Of a stretch of DNA of 64,000 bases, positions 54,315 to 62,444 are shown piece after piece. Below the pieces are notes generated by a model. That model was not told the DNA's origin and searched no databases. It saw only the letters and a list, made by a program, of their open reading frames with translations. How positions within the stretch are numbered: position 1 is the stretch's first letter; each line of letters opens with the position of its first letter. The translations under genes and the position numbers were made by a program. Where the stretch lies: NCBI RefSeq assembly GCF_027497235.1, contig NZ_CP114902.1, forward strand, positions 2,183,501 through 2,247,500. The letters run 5' to 3'. This DNA comes from Micromonospora sp. WMMD1128. Lineage in GTDB: Bacteria; Actinomycetota; Actinomycetes; Mycobacteriales; Micromonosporaceae.

Positions 54315-54664
54315 CCCCGGGTCACCTCGGTGCTGTCGGTGACCAGGTAGAACATGAACTTCGTGCGACCGGCCGGGCCGCGTTCCGCCGGCAGCGGATG
54401 CTCCTCGAACCAGCGCAGGTAGTTCGCGTACGCCTCCTCGTCGGCGTAGTGCATCTCGGCGATCCGATAGAACGACAGGCCCTCCGGCACCTGCGCCGTG
54501 CCGCCGGAGGCCTGCCGCACCGGGCGCAGCACCTTGTTGAAGACGATCCGGTCGAGGTGCGGGTTGGCCAGCAGGTCCGGCGCGTGCACCTCGAAGAGCC
54601 AGCGCTCGTACTCCTGCGGGCTGACGCCCTCCTCGATCTCGTAGCCGAGGATGGTCTTGATCAT
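54311..54664 (-). CDS. EthD-like small protein
   Basis: The 117-residue protein has the dimeric alpha/beta-barrel look of EthD proteins: MIKTILGYEIEEGVSPQEYE, RWLFEVHAPDLLANPHLDRI, SFYRIAEMHYADEEAYANYL, KFMFYLVTD. The His in EVHAP matches the usual EthD HAP motif. Such proteins accompany oxygenases or lyases in catabolic operons; the exact reaction is seldom known. It overlaps both neighbours by four bases. Confidence 0.75.
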   Translation of the reverse strand: MIKTILGYEIEEGVSPQEYERWLFEVHAPDLLANPHLDRIVFNKVLRPVRQASGGTAQVPEGLSFYRIAEMHYADEEAYANYLRWFEEHPLPAERGPAGRTKFMFYLVTDSTEVTRG

Positions 54665-55182
54665 GCGCTTCCTCTCCTCACCGTCCACAGATGGGACTCG
54701 GCGCCCACGCCGAACCCCTCCAACCGCACCCGCGCCGGCTCGATCCGGACCCCGGCCAGCTCGGCGGCCACCTCGTCGTCGGTCCGCACGGGCGCTCGGG
54801 TGCAGCCGGCCGCCCGCTGCCGGGCCACCTCCCGCCGGTAGACCGCGAGCGTCCAGTCCGGGGGCATCACCGCCGCCGTCCCCCGCACGGCCACCGCGCG
54901 GGGTGGGAGCCGGCCGATGTCGAAGACGTGCGGCCGTTCGTTCGTCGCCCCCGGCGCCGGCGCGCCGACCCAGCAGACGAGCGTGTGCGGGTCCCGCCGC
55001 CACTGGTCGAGCCGCCGGTGGCCGGCGCGCTGCACCAGGCTGACCGACCAGTCCGGCTCCAGGAACGCGGTCGTCGTGCGGCTCACCGGAAAACCGTCCT
55101 GGTCGATCGTGGTCACCTGCGCGAAGCCGGCCTCGCCGAGCACGAAGGCGTACGCGGCGGCGCGGGCGGTGGCGACGTCCAT
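54661..55182 (-). CDS. PPOX-class (pyridoxamine oxidase-like) split-barrel flavoprotein
   Basis: The 173-residue protein starts MDVATARAAAYAFVLGEAGF and has the split-barrel order: AQVTTIDQDGFPVSRTTTAF, WSVSLVQRAGHRRLDQWRRD, HTLVCWVGAPAPG, AVAVRGTAAVMPP and IEPARVRLEGFGVG. FMN, F420 or haem could be the cofactor. With the LLM gene in the same operon, an F420 partnership is possible. Its start overlaps the DUF3891 stop (TGATG). Confidence 0.75.
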   Translation of the reverse strand: MDVATARAAAYAFVLGEAGFAQVTTIDQDGFPVSRTTTAFLEPDWSVSLVQRAGHRRLDQWRRDPHTLVCWVGAPAPGATNERPHVFDIGRLPPRAVAVRGTAAVMPPDWTLAVYRREVARQRAAGCTRAPVRTDDEVAAELAGVRIEPARVRLEGFGVGAESHLWTVRRGSA

Positions 55183-56060
55183 CAGCGGCTCCACGGCGCG
55201 AGGCGCCAGGTCGTCACGGTGGCCGGCGTGCGGCCGACCCGGGCGGCGAGTTCGGCGTGCGTGTACGCCCGGTCCGGCACGACCACGCCGCACACGTCGA
55301 CGGTCACGCCGGGGCGGCGGAACGGGTACGGGTCCAGCCGGAGCACGCCCGGCTCCCGGACGCCCACGGTGATCCGCTCGACCGGGCCGAACGGGTTCGT
55401 GCGCACCGGCGGCAGCAGCACGTCCTCGGCCGGATGGTCGAGGGCGGCCAGTTGCGGACCCCAGGGCCGGGCCGGACCCGGCTCGGCGGTCGGCTGCGGC
55501 GGCATCACGCACAGGTAGAGCGAGAGCAGGTCCCACAGCTGCAACAGCTCGTAGTTGTGCCAGAGCCGGGTCTCGAACGCGGCCCGCGGCTCGGTCGCCG
55601 TCCAGGCCAGCCGCTTCGCCGCGATCCACCGCCGTTCCTCGGCGTCGACCGCCGCGTCCTGCGCGGCCCGGCCGTCGGCGCCGAGGTCCAGCCGGCCCCG
55701 GGCGCCCGGCGTCGACCACCGGCCCCGGTAGAGGCCGGTCCAGTGCATCCCGACCAGCACGCCGGCGTACACGTCGCCGAGCGCCACCCGCTCGACGCCC
55801 TGGCGGTAGAGCCGCACGTGCTCGGTCGCGTCGATCTCCAGGAAGTGCAGCGGCCGGCGCTCCAGCTCGTGCAGGAGCACCCGGGCGTCCCACGCCCGCC
55901 AGCCCTCGTCGTGCCGGGTGGCCGCGGTGCGCACCGGCGGGCCCGGCGTCGGCGGCTCGAACCGGTCGTTGCCCCACGCGGTCGCCAGCTCGCCGGCGAC
56001 CCGGCCGTGTTCGACCTGCTCGACCAGGTGCAGCGCGCCGTCGCGCCGGGTGACGATCAT
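55182..56060 (-). CDS. DUF3891 family protein
   Basis: The 292-residue protein starts MIVTRRDGALHLVEQVEHGR and continues VAGELATAWGNDRF, AATRHDEGWRAWD, HFLEIDATEHVRLYRQGV, YAGVLVGMHWTGLYRGRW and LLQLWDLLSLYLC. This helical, His/Asp-rich pattern is that of DUF3891, a family without assigned function. Its conserved HDEGW, HxxRLY and H-W residues look like a metal site reminiscent of HD-type or haem-oxygenase-like folds. It overlaps the upstream PrpD gene by four bases. Confidence 0.75.
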   Translation of the reverse strand: MIVTRRDGALHLVEQVEHGRVAGELATAWGNDRFEPPTPGPPVRTAATRHDEGWRAWDARVLLHELERRPLHFLEIDATEHVRLYRQGVERVALGDVYAGVLVGMHWTGLYRGRWSTPGARGRLDLGADGRAAQDAAVDAEERRWIAAKRLAWTATEPRAAFETRLWHNYELLQLWDLLSLYLCVMPPQPTAEPGPARPWGPQLAALDHPAEDVLLPPVRTNPFGPVERITVGVREPGVLRLDPYPFRRPGVTVDVCGVVVPDRAYTHAELAARVGRTPATVTTWRLAPWSR

Positions 56061-57469
56061 GCCGCCACCGCCGCCGCCCGCAGCGCGGCGCCGAGCGAAC
56101 GGGCGTCCCCGCCGGCGGCCAGCCCGTCGACCGCGGCGAGCACGGCGTCGGCGTGCCCGGGGAACCGGTGGTCGAGCAGCCGCCGGGCCTTCGTCCGCGA
56201 GGCGTCCCGGTCGAAGGCCCGCGTGCCGTCGCCGCGCGGCAGGTCGGCGGCGCCGGTCAGCTCGCTGCCGTCGGCGCGGACGACCCGGACCCGGGCCGGG
56301 CGGCCGGCCGGATAGCCGGCGTCCAGCGCCGGGTCGTGCCGCACCTCGACCCGTGCCGCCAGGTCGCGCACCGGCGCCGAGCAGACCGTCGCCGTGGTCA
56401 GCGTGGTCTCGTCGAGCGCGCCGGTGAGCAACGCGACCGCGACCGAGGTGGGCACGCTGAACCGGGCGGCCAGCTCGCTGCCGGCGACCGTGTCGAACCG
56501 GGCCGCGTGCGCGAACGTGCGCACCTCGACGCGGTCCACGTCCGTGAGCGGGCCGGTCGCGGCCACGATGTCCGCCACCGCGTCGTTGACGCCGTGCAGG
56601 TGGGCGCAGGTGGGGTGCGCCTTGGTGTAGCCGGCCAGCACCTCGTGGCCGTGCTCCGGCCCGCCGGCCGACCAGTCGCGGGCAGCGACCGCCGCGAAGT
56701 GCCGCTCCAGCGCGCCGGGCAGCGGTTCCAGGCCGGCCACGGCCGCCGCGCCGAGGCTGGCGCCCAGCTGCACCGACGCGCCCAGGAACGCGTGCCCGCC
56801 GGTGCGGCCGGCGAAGACGGTCGCCGCGTCGCTGAGCAGCACGGCGGAACCGGCCAGTTCGATCGCGCGGCGCGCGGCGTCCACGTCGCCGGGGGCCAGC
56901 AGCCGGGCCACCCCGGCCGCCGCGCCGACCTGACCCCAGGTGCCGATGTCGTGTACGCCGTCCGGCGTGCCGCCCATCGCCCGGCCGACCCGGACCCCGA
57001 CCTGGTAGCCGGCCAGCACCGACGACAGCAGCTCCGCGCCGGTCAGGTCCCGGTCCTCGGCGAGCGCCAGCACGGCCGGCACCACGTGCGACGCCGGATG
57101 CCCGCGGGCCGGCCGGTGCCCGTCCTGCAACTGGTCCGCCGCGATCGCGCTGCCGTTGAGGAACTGGGCGTCGCCGACGGGCCGCCGGTGCGGCGAACCC
57201 ACCACCGTCGACGCGCCCGAGCCCGTGCAACCGGCTGCCAGCGCCCGCAGCTCGGCCCGCCCGCTGCCGAGCGCGGCGACCGCGACCGTGTCCGCGACCA
57301 GGTCGAGGACCCGGTCCCGCACGGCCGCCGGCGCGGACGCCCAGTCGGTGGCCGCGGCGGTCGCGGCGAGCCGCTCGATCATCCCCGCACCCGGGCCGTC
57401 AGGCCGGCCGACGTCCGGGGCGGGGGCCACGACGGGCACCACCGCGGCGACGTCCTCCCGGTCGGGCAT
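56057..57469 (-). CDS. MmgE/PrpD family protein, copy 2
   Basis: ATG 57469 gives 470 residues with a Pro/Val-rich lead. ATG 57382 (MIERLAATAAATDWAS) is an alternative start closer to the family's usual beginning, but the lead has strong coding bias. The core shows VLDLVADTVAVAALGSGRAE, NGSAIAADQLQDGHRPARGH, PASHVVPAVLALAEDR, YTKAHPTCAHLHGVNDAV and SVPTSVAVALLTGAL. It differs clearly from copy 1, so the two are likely to act on different intermediates or form a heteromer. Confidence 0.87.
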   Translation of the reverse strand: MPDREDVAAVVPVVAPAPDVGRPDGPGAGMIERLAATAAATDWASAPAAVRDRVLDLVADTVAVAALGSGRAELRALAAGCTGSGASTVVGSPHRRPVGDAQFLNGSAIAADQLQDGHRPARGHPASHVVPAVLALAEDRDLTGAELLSSVLAGYQVGVRVGRAMGGTPDGVHDIGTWGQVGAAAGVARLLAPGDVDAARRAIELAGSAVLLSDAATVFAGRTGGHAFLGASVQLGASLGAAAVAGLEPLPGALERHFAAVAARDWSAGGPEHGHEVLAGYTKAHPTCAHLHGVNDAVADIVAATGPLTDVDRVEVRTFAHAARFDTVAGSELAARFSVPTSVAVALLTGALDETTLTTATVCSAPVRDLAARVEVRHDPALDAGYPAGRPARVRVVRADGSELTGAADLPRGDGTRAFDRDASRTKARRLLDHRFPGHADAVLAAVDGLAAGGDARSLGAALRAAAVAA

Positions 57470-57506
57470 CCGCGCGGCGGCCAGCTCCGCCGAACTGACG
57501 GCGTGC

Positions 57507-58352
57507 TCACGGGGTCACCGCCGCGAAGGGGCGGATCGGTGAGCCGGTGCCGCCGACGATGCGCAGCGGCGCCATCACGAAGACGAACGCGGTGAGCCCC
57601 TCGGCGGCGGCGTGCTCCAGGTTGAGGTGTTCGACGATGTGGATGCCGGCGTCGACGAGCAGCACCCGGTGCACGGGCAGCACGCTGTGCCCGACCCCCG
57701 GCCTGATCTGCTCGTACGCCGTGGTGTCCGAGCCGGTGGCGGCCACCCGCCGCGCGGCCAGCCACCCGGCGGCGTCGGTGGTGACGCCCGGCACGCCGGT
57801 GGCCTGCCCGAGATAGGTGGCCGCGTCGTCGAAGTGCCGGGCCCAGCCGGTGCGCACCAGCGCGACGTCGCCGGGGCCGGGTTCGGCCCCGGCCCGTTCG
57901 GCGGCGGCGGTCAGGTCGGCCGCGGTCACGCCGTAGCCGGCGGGCAGCACGTCGACCCCGTGCACGGCGGCCACGTCGAGCAGCACCCCGCGGGTGAGCA
58001 GCGCGGGGGTGTGTTCGGCGCCGAGCGCGGTGAACCGGCCGCCGGTCTGCGCCGCCGCGGCGTCCACGTCGCCGTGCAGCCGACCGTCATGGCTGACGTG
58101 GGAGAGCGCGTCGACGTGGGTGCCGACGTGCCCGCCGGTCACGATCATCTCGTTCGCCGCCGAGCCGCCGTCCGGGCGGACCATGTCGCCGTGCCGGCGG
58201 ATCAGGCTCATCTGGAAGCCGGGGTGGTTCGGCGAGCACGGCATGCCCGTGAAGTGCGGGTGCCCGAGCTCGACGAGCCGTACCCCCGCGGTCACCGCGG
58301 CGAGCAGAGCGTCGTCCGTACGCGCCGGGCGGGCCTGCGGCTCGATGGTCAA
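57507..58352 (-). CDS. Cyclase family protein (kynurenine formamidase-like fold)
   Basis: TTG 58352 follows AGGAGGAACGAG, a strong ribosome site, and overlaps the CitE stop. The 281-residue protein has the cyclase-family metal motif, with GGHVGTHVDALSHVS giving the HxGTHxD pattern. It also shows VELGHPHFTGMPCSP, DVALVRTGWARHF and VHRVLLVDAGIHIVEHLNL. Family members are metal-dependent amidases or hydrolases such as kynurenine formamidase and isatin hydrolase, or lactone-forming enzymes. A hydrolytic ring- or amide-opening step is plausible. Confidence 0.87.
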   Translation of the reverse strand: MTIEPQARPARTDDALLAAVTAGVRLVELGHPHFTGMPCSPNHPGFQMSLIRRHGDMVRPDGGSAANEMIVTGGHVGTHVDALSHVSHDGRLHGDVDAAAAQTGGRFTALGAEHTPALLTRGVLLDVAAVHGVDVLPAGYGVTAADLTAAAERAGAEPGPGDVALVRTGWARHFDDAATYLGQATGVPGVTTDAAGWLAARRVAATGSDTTAYEQIRPGVGHSVLPVHRVLLVDAGIHIVEHLNLEHAAAEGLTAFVFVMAPLRIVGGTGSPIRPFAAVTP

Positions 58353-59191
58353 CTCGTTCCTCCTGGAGGCGGTTCGGACGGTTCGATCAGGTCGAGGACG
58401 AGCCGGGCCCGGCGGACCACCGCGGGGTCGACGAACCGGCCGTCGGCGTCGAGCACGGCCACCTCGCCGGCTTCCTCGGCGCGCGCGGCGGCGGAGACGA
58501 CTGCCCGCGCGGCCGTCACCTCGCCGGCGGTCGGGGTGAAGACCTCGTGCACGACCGGGATCTGTCGGGGATGGACGACCGAGCGACCGACGAAGCCGGC
58601 GGCCCGGGCCCGTTCGGTGCTGGCGCGCAGGCCGTCGAGGTCGGCGACGTCGGTGTAGACGCTCTGCACCGGGGAGGGGAGCCCGGCGGCCCGGGCCGCG
58701 ACCACCACCCAGCCGCGTGCCCAGGCCAACCCGTCGTCGCCGGTCACCCGCAGGTCGGCCGAGAGATCGGCCTCGCCCAGCCCGAGCCCCGCGACCAGGG
58801 GGTGCGCGGTGGCCAGCTCGGTGGCCCGGGCCAGTCCGGCGGCGCTCTCCAGGAGGAGTTGCAGCGGCAGCCCCGCTCGGGTGGCGGCCTGGCGGATCAC
58901 GTCCGGGTCCTCGCAGCGCGGCACCCGCAGGCCGGACAGGTCGAGTCCGGCCAGCGCGTCGATGTCGGCCTCGCCCCAGGGGCCGGCCGGGTCGTTCACG
59001 CGTACCCACACCTGCCGGTCGTGGCCGCCCTGGGCGGCCACCCGCAGCGCGGTTTCCCGGGCCGTCGTCTTCGCCGCCGGCGGCACCGCGTCCTCCAGGT
59101 CGACGACCACCGCGTCGGCGCCGGCGGCGAGTGCCTTCGCCACCCGGTCGGCGCGGTGGCCGGGCACATAGAGCCAGGATCGCGGCGTCAC
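58349..59191 (-). CDS. CitE-like HpcH/HpaI aldolase/lyase
   Basis: The 280-residue protein starts MTPRSWLYVPGHRADRVAKA and has DAVVVDLEDAVPPAAK (metal-binding acid), VWVRVND, LRVPRCED, LLLESAAGLARA (Glu ligand), GLGLGEADLSADL and GRSVVHPRQIPVVHEVF. This is the CitE-like branch of the HpcH/HpaI family, covering citramalyl-CoA or malyl-CoA lyase-type enzymes. It probably performs C-C bond cleavage of a CoA-linked or free hydroxy acid, producing central-metabolism units. It overlaps iclR and the cyclase gene. Confidence 0.88.
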   Translation of the reverse strand: MTPRSWLYVPGHRADRVAKALAAGADAVVVDLEDAVPPAAKTTARETALRVAAQGGHDRQVWVRVNDPAGPWGEADIDALAGLDLSGLRVPRCEDPDVIRQAATRAGLPLQLLLESAAGLARATELATAHPLVAGLGLGEADLSADLRVTGDDGLAWARGWVVVAARAAGLPSPVQSVYTDVADLDGLRASTERARAAGFVGRSVVHPRQIPVVHEVFTPTAGEVTAARAVVSAAARAEEAGEVAVLDADGRFVDPAVVRRARLVLDLIEPSEPPPGGTS

Positions 59192-59964
59192 TTGGGCAGC
59201 CCGCCGGACCAGCCCAGCGCCCGGGAGATGCGGTCGGCGGCCTCCCGTACCAGCGGGCCGTAGCGTTCCCGGGCGGTCGCGTCGACCCGGTGCGCCGGGC
59301 CGCAGACCGAGAGGGCGCCGACGACCGCGCCGTCGATGCCGAAGACCGGCGCCGCGACCGAACCGGCGCCCTCCTGCCGCTCGCCGTCGGAGTGGGCGAT
59401 CCCGGTCTCGCGGATCTCGCCGAGCCGGGTGCGGAGCAGGTCGCGGTCGGTCACGGTGCGGGCGGTCAGCGGCGGCAGCCCGGCGGCGAGCGCCGCCTCC
59501 CGCTCGGTGTCGGGCAGGAAGGCCAGGATGCAGGTGCTGGAGCTGCCGGCGTGCAGCGGGAAACGGCGGCCCACCTCGACCGTCATCTTGATTTCCCGGG
59601 TGGACTCGACCTGGTCGAGATAGACCCGGCCGCCGTGCACCCGGGCGGACACGGTCGTCGTCTCGCCGGTGGTCAGTTGCAGCTCGCGCAGGACGGGCAT
59701 CGCGACGGTGCGCAGTTGGGACTCGCGCAGCGCGCGGGCGCCGAGGGCGGCGGCTGCCGGGCCGAGCTGGTAGCCGCGGCTCGCGGGATCGCTCACCAGC
59801 AGCCGGCGCTCGACGAGGGTCTGCAGGATCCGGTGCACGACCGCCTTGGACAGGTCGAGGCTGCGGGCGATCGCGGTGACCCCGAGGAAGTCCGGCCCGT
59901 CGGTGAACAGGAGGAGGACGTCGGCCACGCGGCTCGCCGTCTCGGTGCCCTGACTCTCTGCCAC
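59188..59964 (-). CDS. IclR family transcriptional regulator
   Basis: GTG 59964 (VAESQGTETASRVADVL) has GGAGATGA upstream. The 258-residue protein has the IclR HTH (LGVTAIARSLDLSKAVVHRI) and effector domain (TVSARVHGGRVYLDQVES, PLHAGSSSTCILAFLPD, AHSDGERQEGAGSVAAPVFG). It is the first gene of the ten-gene minus-strand operon and is divergent from the Liv importer. Two TTCCG-CGGAA palindromes between them suggest it controls both arms in response to a pathway metabolite. Confidence 0.92.
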   Translation of the reverse strand: MAESQGTETASRVADVLLLFTDGPDFLGVTAIARSLDLSKAVVHRILQTLVERRLLVSDPASRGYQLGPAAAALGARALRESQLRTVAMPVLRELQLTTGETTTVSARVHGGRVYLDQVESTREIKMTVEVGRRFPLHAGSSSTCILAFLPDTEREAALAAGLPPLTARTVTDRDLLRTRLGEIRETGIAHSDGERQEGAGSVAAPVFGIDGAVVGALSVCGPAHRVDATARERYGPLVREAADRISRALGWSGGLPK

Positions 59965-59985
59965 GTGTTCATCTCCAGACGCTGT

Positions 59986-59999
59986 TTCCGCCAGCGGAA
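59986..59999. promoter_or_regulatory. IclR-type operator TTCCGC-CA-GCGGAA
   Basis: Perfect 6-base arms lie 22 bases upstream of iclR on its own strand. It shares the TTCCG/CGGAA arms with the site at 60126, so both are probably bound by the IclR protein. Confidence 0.6.
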
Positions 60000-60125
60000 C
60001 ACGATTCCAGCACTGACCAAGTAGATGGTCAACCCCCAAAAAAGCCTTCAAGCTGCGATGAAGAAGATTCTTCGACTAACCCTTGACCGGGTAGGCGGGC
60101 GGTGCCAGCATCATCCCCCATGTGA

Positions 60126-60144
60126 TGTTCCGTGCTGCGGAACA
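60126..60144. promoter_or_regulatory. IclR-type operator TGTTCCG-N5-CGGAACA
   Basis: Perfect 7-base arms with a TGCTG spacer lie 24 bases upstream of the importer start at 60169, positioned to block or recruit polymerase for the Liv operon. Confidence 0.65.
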
Positions 60145-60168
60145 CGGTCACCCCCAGGAGCTGACGCC

Positions 60169-61416
60169 ATGAGGAAGACCTGGACCCTGAGCCTCGCCCT
60201 GACCCTGCCGCTGGCCCTCGCCGCGTGCGGCGGGTCGGGACCCGCCGGCACGAGCAACGGTGGCGGTGCGCAGTCGGGCGGCACGATAAAGATCGGTTCC
60301 CTGCACCCGCTCAGCGGCGCGTCCGCGGCCGACGGGCAGCAGATGGACAACGGCGCCAAGCTGGCCGTGGAGGCCATCAACGACGCCGGCGGCATCAAGT
60401 CGCAGGGCGGCAAGAAGCTGGAACTGGTGAGTGCCGACACCCAGGGCAAGCCGGAGGTCGGCCAGAGCGAGGCGCAGCGCCTCATCTCCGACGGCGCGGT
60501 CGGCCTGGTCGGCACCTACCAGAGCGCGGTCACCGCGAACGTGTCCACGGTGGCCGAACGCAACAAGGTGCCGCTGGTGATCGACGTGTCGAGTGCGGAC
60601 TCGATCCTGGCCCAGGGCTACAAGTACACGTTCCGGGTGCAGCCCAGCTCCACCGTGCTCGGCACCGCCGGAGCGCAGTTCCTCGACCAGGTGGCCAAGG
60701 CGGCCGGCCAGCCGGTCAAGACCGTGGCCGTGCTGCACGAGCAGGGCCCGTTCGGCACCGCCGTCCGGGACGCGTTCAAGGCCGAGGCGGAGAAGGCCGG
60801 CATCAAGGTCGGCCCGGCGATCGGCTACGACGCCGCGAACGTCTCCGACCTGACCACACAGGTCACCCAGGTCAAGGCCAGCGGCGCCGACGTGCTGATG
60901 GTGGCCGGCTACTACCGCGACGGCGTACTGGCGGCCAAGGCCGTCGCCACCGTGAAGCCGCCGGCCCTCAACGCGGTCTACGGCGTCGCCAACGGCGCGT
61001 TCGACCTCCCGCAGTTCCCCAAGGAGGCGGGCGCCGCGGCCGAGGGTTTCTTCGACGCGAACTACCACGCCGACATGACCAACCCCGACATGCAGGCGCT
61101 GGCCAAGCTCTACCAGGAGCGCTACAACGATGAGATCCGCACCGGCGCGGTGCTCGCGTACGACTCGGTCCGGGTGATCGCCGACGCGCTGGAACGGGCC
61201 GGCGGCGCCGAGCCGGCCAAGGTGCGCGACGCGATCGCCGAGGGTTCGGTGCCGACGCTCATCGCCGGCAACGGCCCGATCACGTTCGGCCCGACCGGGG
61301 AGAACGAGAACGCCACGCCGATCCTCATGCAGGTCCAGGGTGGCGTGGTCAAGCAGGTGTTCCCGGCCGACAAGGCGGAGGCCAAGCCCGTCTACCCCGC
61401 CCTCAAGAACCAGTGA
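60169..61416 (+). CDS. Branched-chain amino-acid-type ABC substrate-binding lipoprotein (LivK-like)
   Basis: ATG 60169 has AGGAG eight bases upstream. The 415-residue protein has a signal ending in the lipobox LALAAC, then a Gly/Ser linker. The Peripla_BP_6 domain follows: IKIGSLHPLSGASAADGQQM, LAVEAINDAGGIKSQGGKKL, VGLVGTYQSAVTANVSTVAE, VLMVAGYYRDGVLAAKA. LivK-like proteins bind amino acids, urea, short-chain amides or aromatic acids. The neighbouring catabolic operon suggests a carboxylic or amide compound rather than leucine itself. Confidence 0.9.
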   Translation: MRKTWTLSLALTLPLALAACGGSGPAGTSNGGGAQSGGTIKIGSLHPLSGASAADGQQMDNGAKLAVEAINDAGGIKSQGGKKLELVSADTQGKPEVGQSEAQRLISDGAVGLVGTYQSAVTANVSTVAERNKVPLVIDVSSADSILAQGYKYTFRVQPSSTVLGTAGAQFLDQVAKAAGQPVKTVAVLHEQGPFGTAVRDAFKAEAEKAGIKVGPAIGYDAANVSDLTTQVTQVKASGADVLMVAGYYRDGVLAAKAVATVKPPALNAVYGVANGAFDLPQFPKEAGAAAEGFFDANYHADMTNPDMQALAKLYQERYNDEIRTGAVLAYDSVRVIADALERAGGAEPAKVRDAIAEGSVPTLIAGNGPITFGPTGENENATPILMQVQGGVVKQVFPADKAEAKPVYPALKNQ

Positions 61417-62444
61417 CGTCGCCAGCCGACCAGGGCCACGTCGCCGCCGGCGGCGGCGACGTGGCGACCCTGGAGCCCGACGAGGTACGCGCGCCCGCCG
61501 GCCATGCCGTGCAGTGGCGACGGTACGCGCTGGTCGGCGCGCTCGTCGTGCTCGCGGTCGCGCTCGCCTACGTCCGCTCCGGCAGCGGGGTGGTCGTCGT
61601 CCAGGCGGTGGCCACCGGCGTTCTGATCGGCGGCGTCTACGGCCTGATCGCGATGGGCCTCACCCTGATCTTCGGCGTCCTCGACATCGTCAACTTCGCG
61701 CACGGCAGCTTCCTGGCGCTGGCCCTGTTCCTCACCTTCGGGCTCACCCAGGCCGGGCTGCATCCCTATCTCGCGCTCGCGGCCAGCGTGCCGGCGATGT
61801 TCCTGCTCGGTGTGCTGGTGCAGCGCGGCATCCTGGCCGGCGCGATGGGCAAGCCGCTGGAGAACCAGTTGCTGATCACGCTCGGCATCTCGCTGATCGT
61901 GGAGAACGCGCTGCTGCTGTTCTTCGGCGCCAACCCGCGCTCGGTGTCGCTTCCCGGCGACCGCGGCGTGCAGATCTTCGGGGCGGTGGCCAACCTGTCC
62001 CGGATCCTCGCCTTCGTCGGCGCGCTGCTCCTGGCCGGCCTGCTCTACCTGCTGCTGCAACGCACCCGGCTGGGCACGGCGATCCGCGCGGTGGCCGCCA
62101 ACGACACCGGCGCGCAGCTCGTCGGCATCGACACCCGGGTGATCTACGCGGTGACCTTCGCGCTTGGCACCGCCTGCGCGGGCGCCGCCGGCACGCTCGT
62201 CGCGCCGCTCGTCACCATCGAGCCCACCACCGGCGCGCTGTTCAACATCGTGGCCTTCGTGGTGGTCGTGCTCGGCGGCATGGGCAACGTGGTCGGCGCG
62301 CTCGTCGGCGGCCTGGTCATCGGGCTGGCCGAGCAGCTCGGCGGCATCTACCTGCCCGGCCAGTCGCCGTTGCTGTCGGTGTTCATCGTCTTCGTGCTGG
62401 TGCTCTTCCTGCGTCCGCAGGGACTCTTCGGGAGGTCGGCATGA
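61413..62444 (+). CDS. Liv-type ABC permease (LivH-like)
   Basis: GTG 61413 overlaps the upstream stop (GTGA). The 343-residue membrane protein has a 35-residue polar N-tail, then VATGVLIGGVYGLIAMGLTL, IFGVLDIVNFAHGSF, the cytoplasmic loop TRLGTAIRAVAANDTGAQL-V and GGMGNVVGALVGGLVIGL. About eight helices are visible. It forms the channel with the LivM-like protein downstream. Confidence 0.92.
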   Translation: MTSPADQGHVAAGGGDVATLEPDEVRAPAGHAVQWRRYALVGALVVLAVALAYVRSGSGVVVVQAVATGVLIGGVYGLIAMGLTLIFGVLDIVNFAHGSFLALALFLTFGLTQAGLHPYLALAASVPAMFLLGVLVQRGILAGAMGKPLENQLLITLGISLIVENALLLFFGANPRSVSLPGDRGVQIFGAVANLSRILAFVGALLLAGLLYLLLQRTRLGTAIRAVAANDTGAQLVGIDTRVIYAVTFALGTACAGAAGTLVAPLVTIEPTTGALFNIVAFVVVVLGGMGNVVGALVGGLVIGLAEQLGGIYLPGQSPLLSVFIVFVLVLFLRPQGLFGRSA

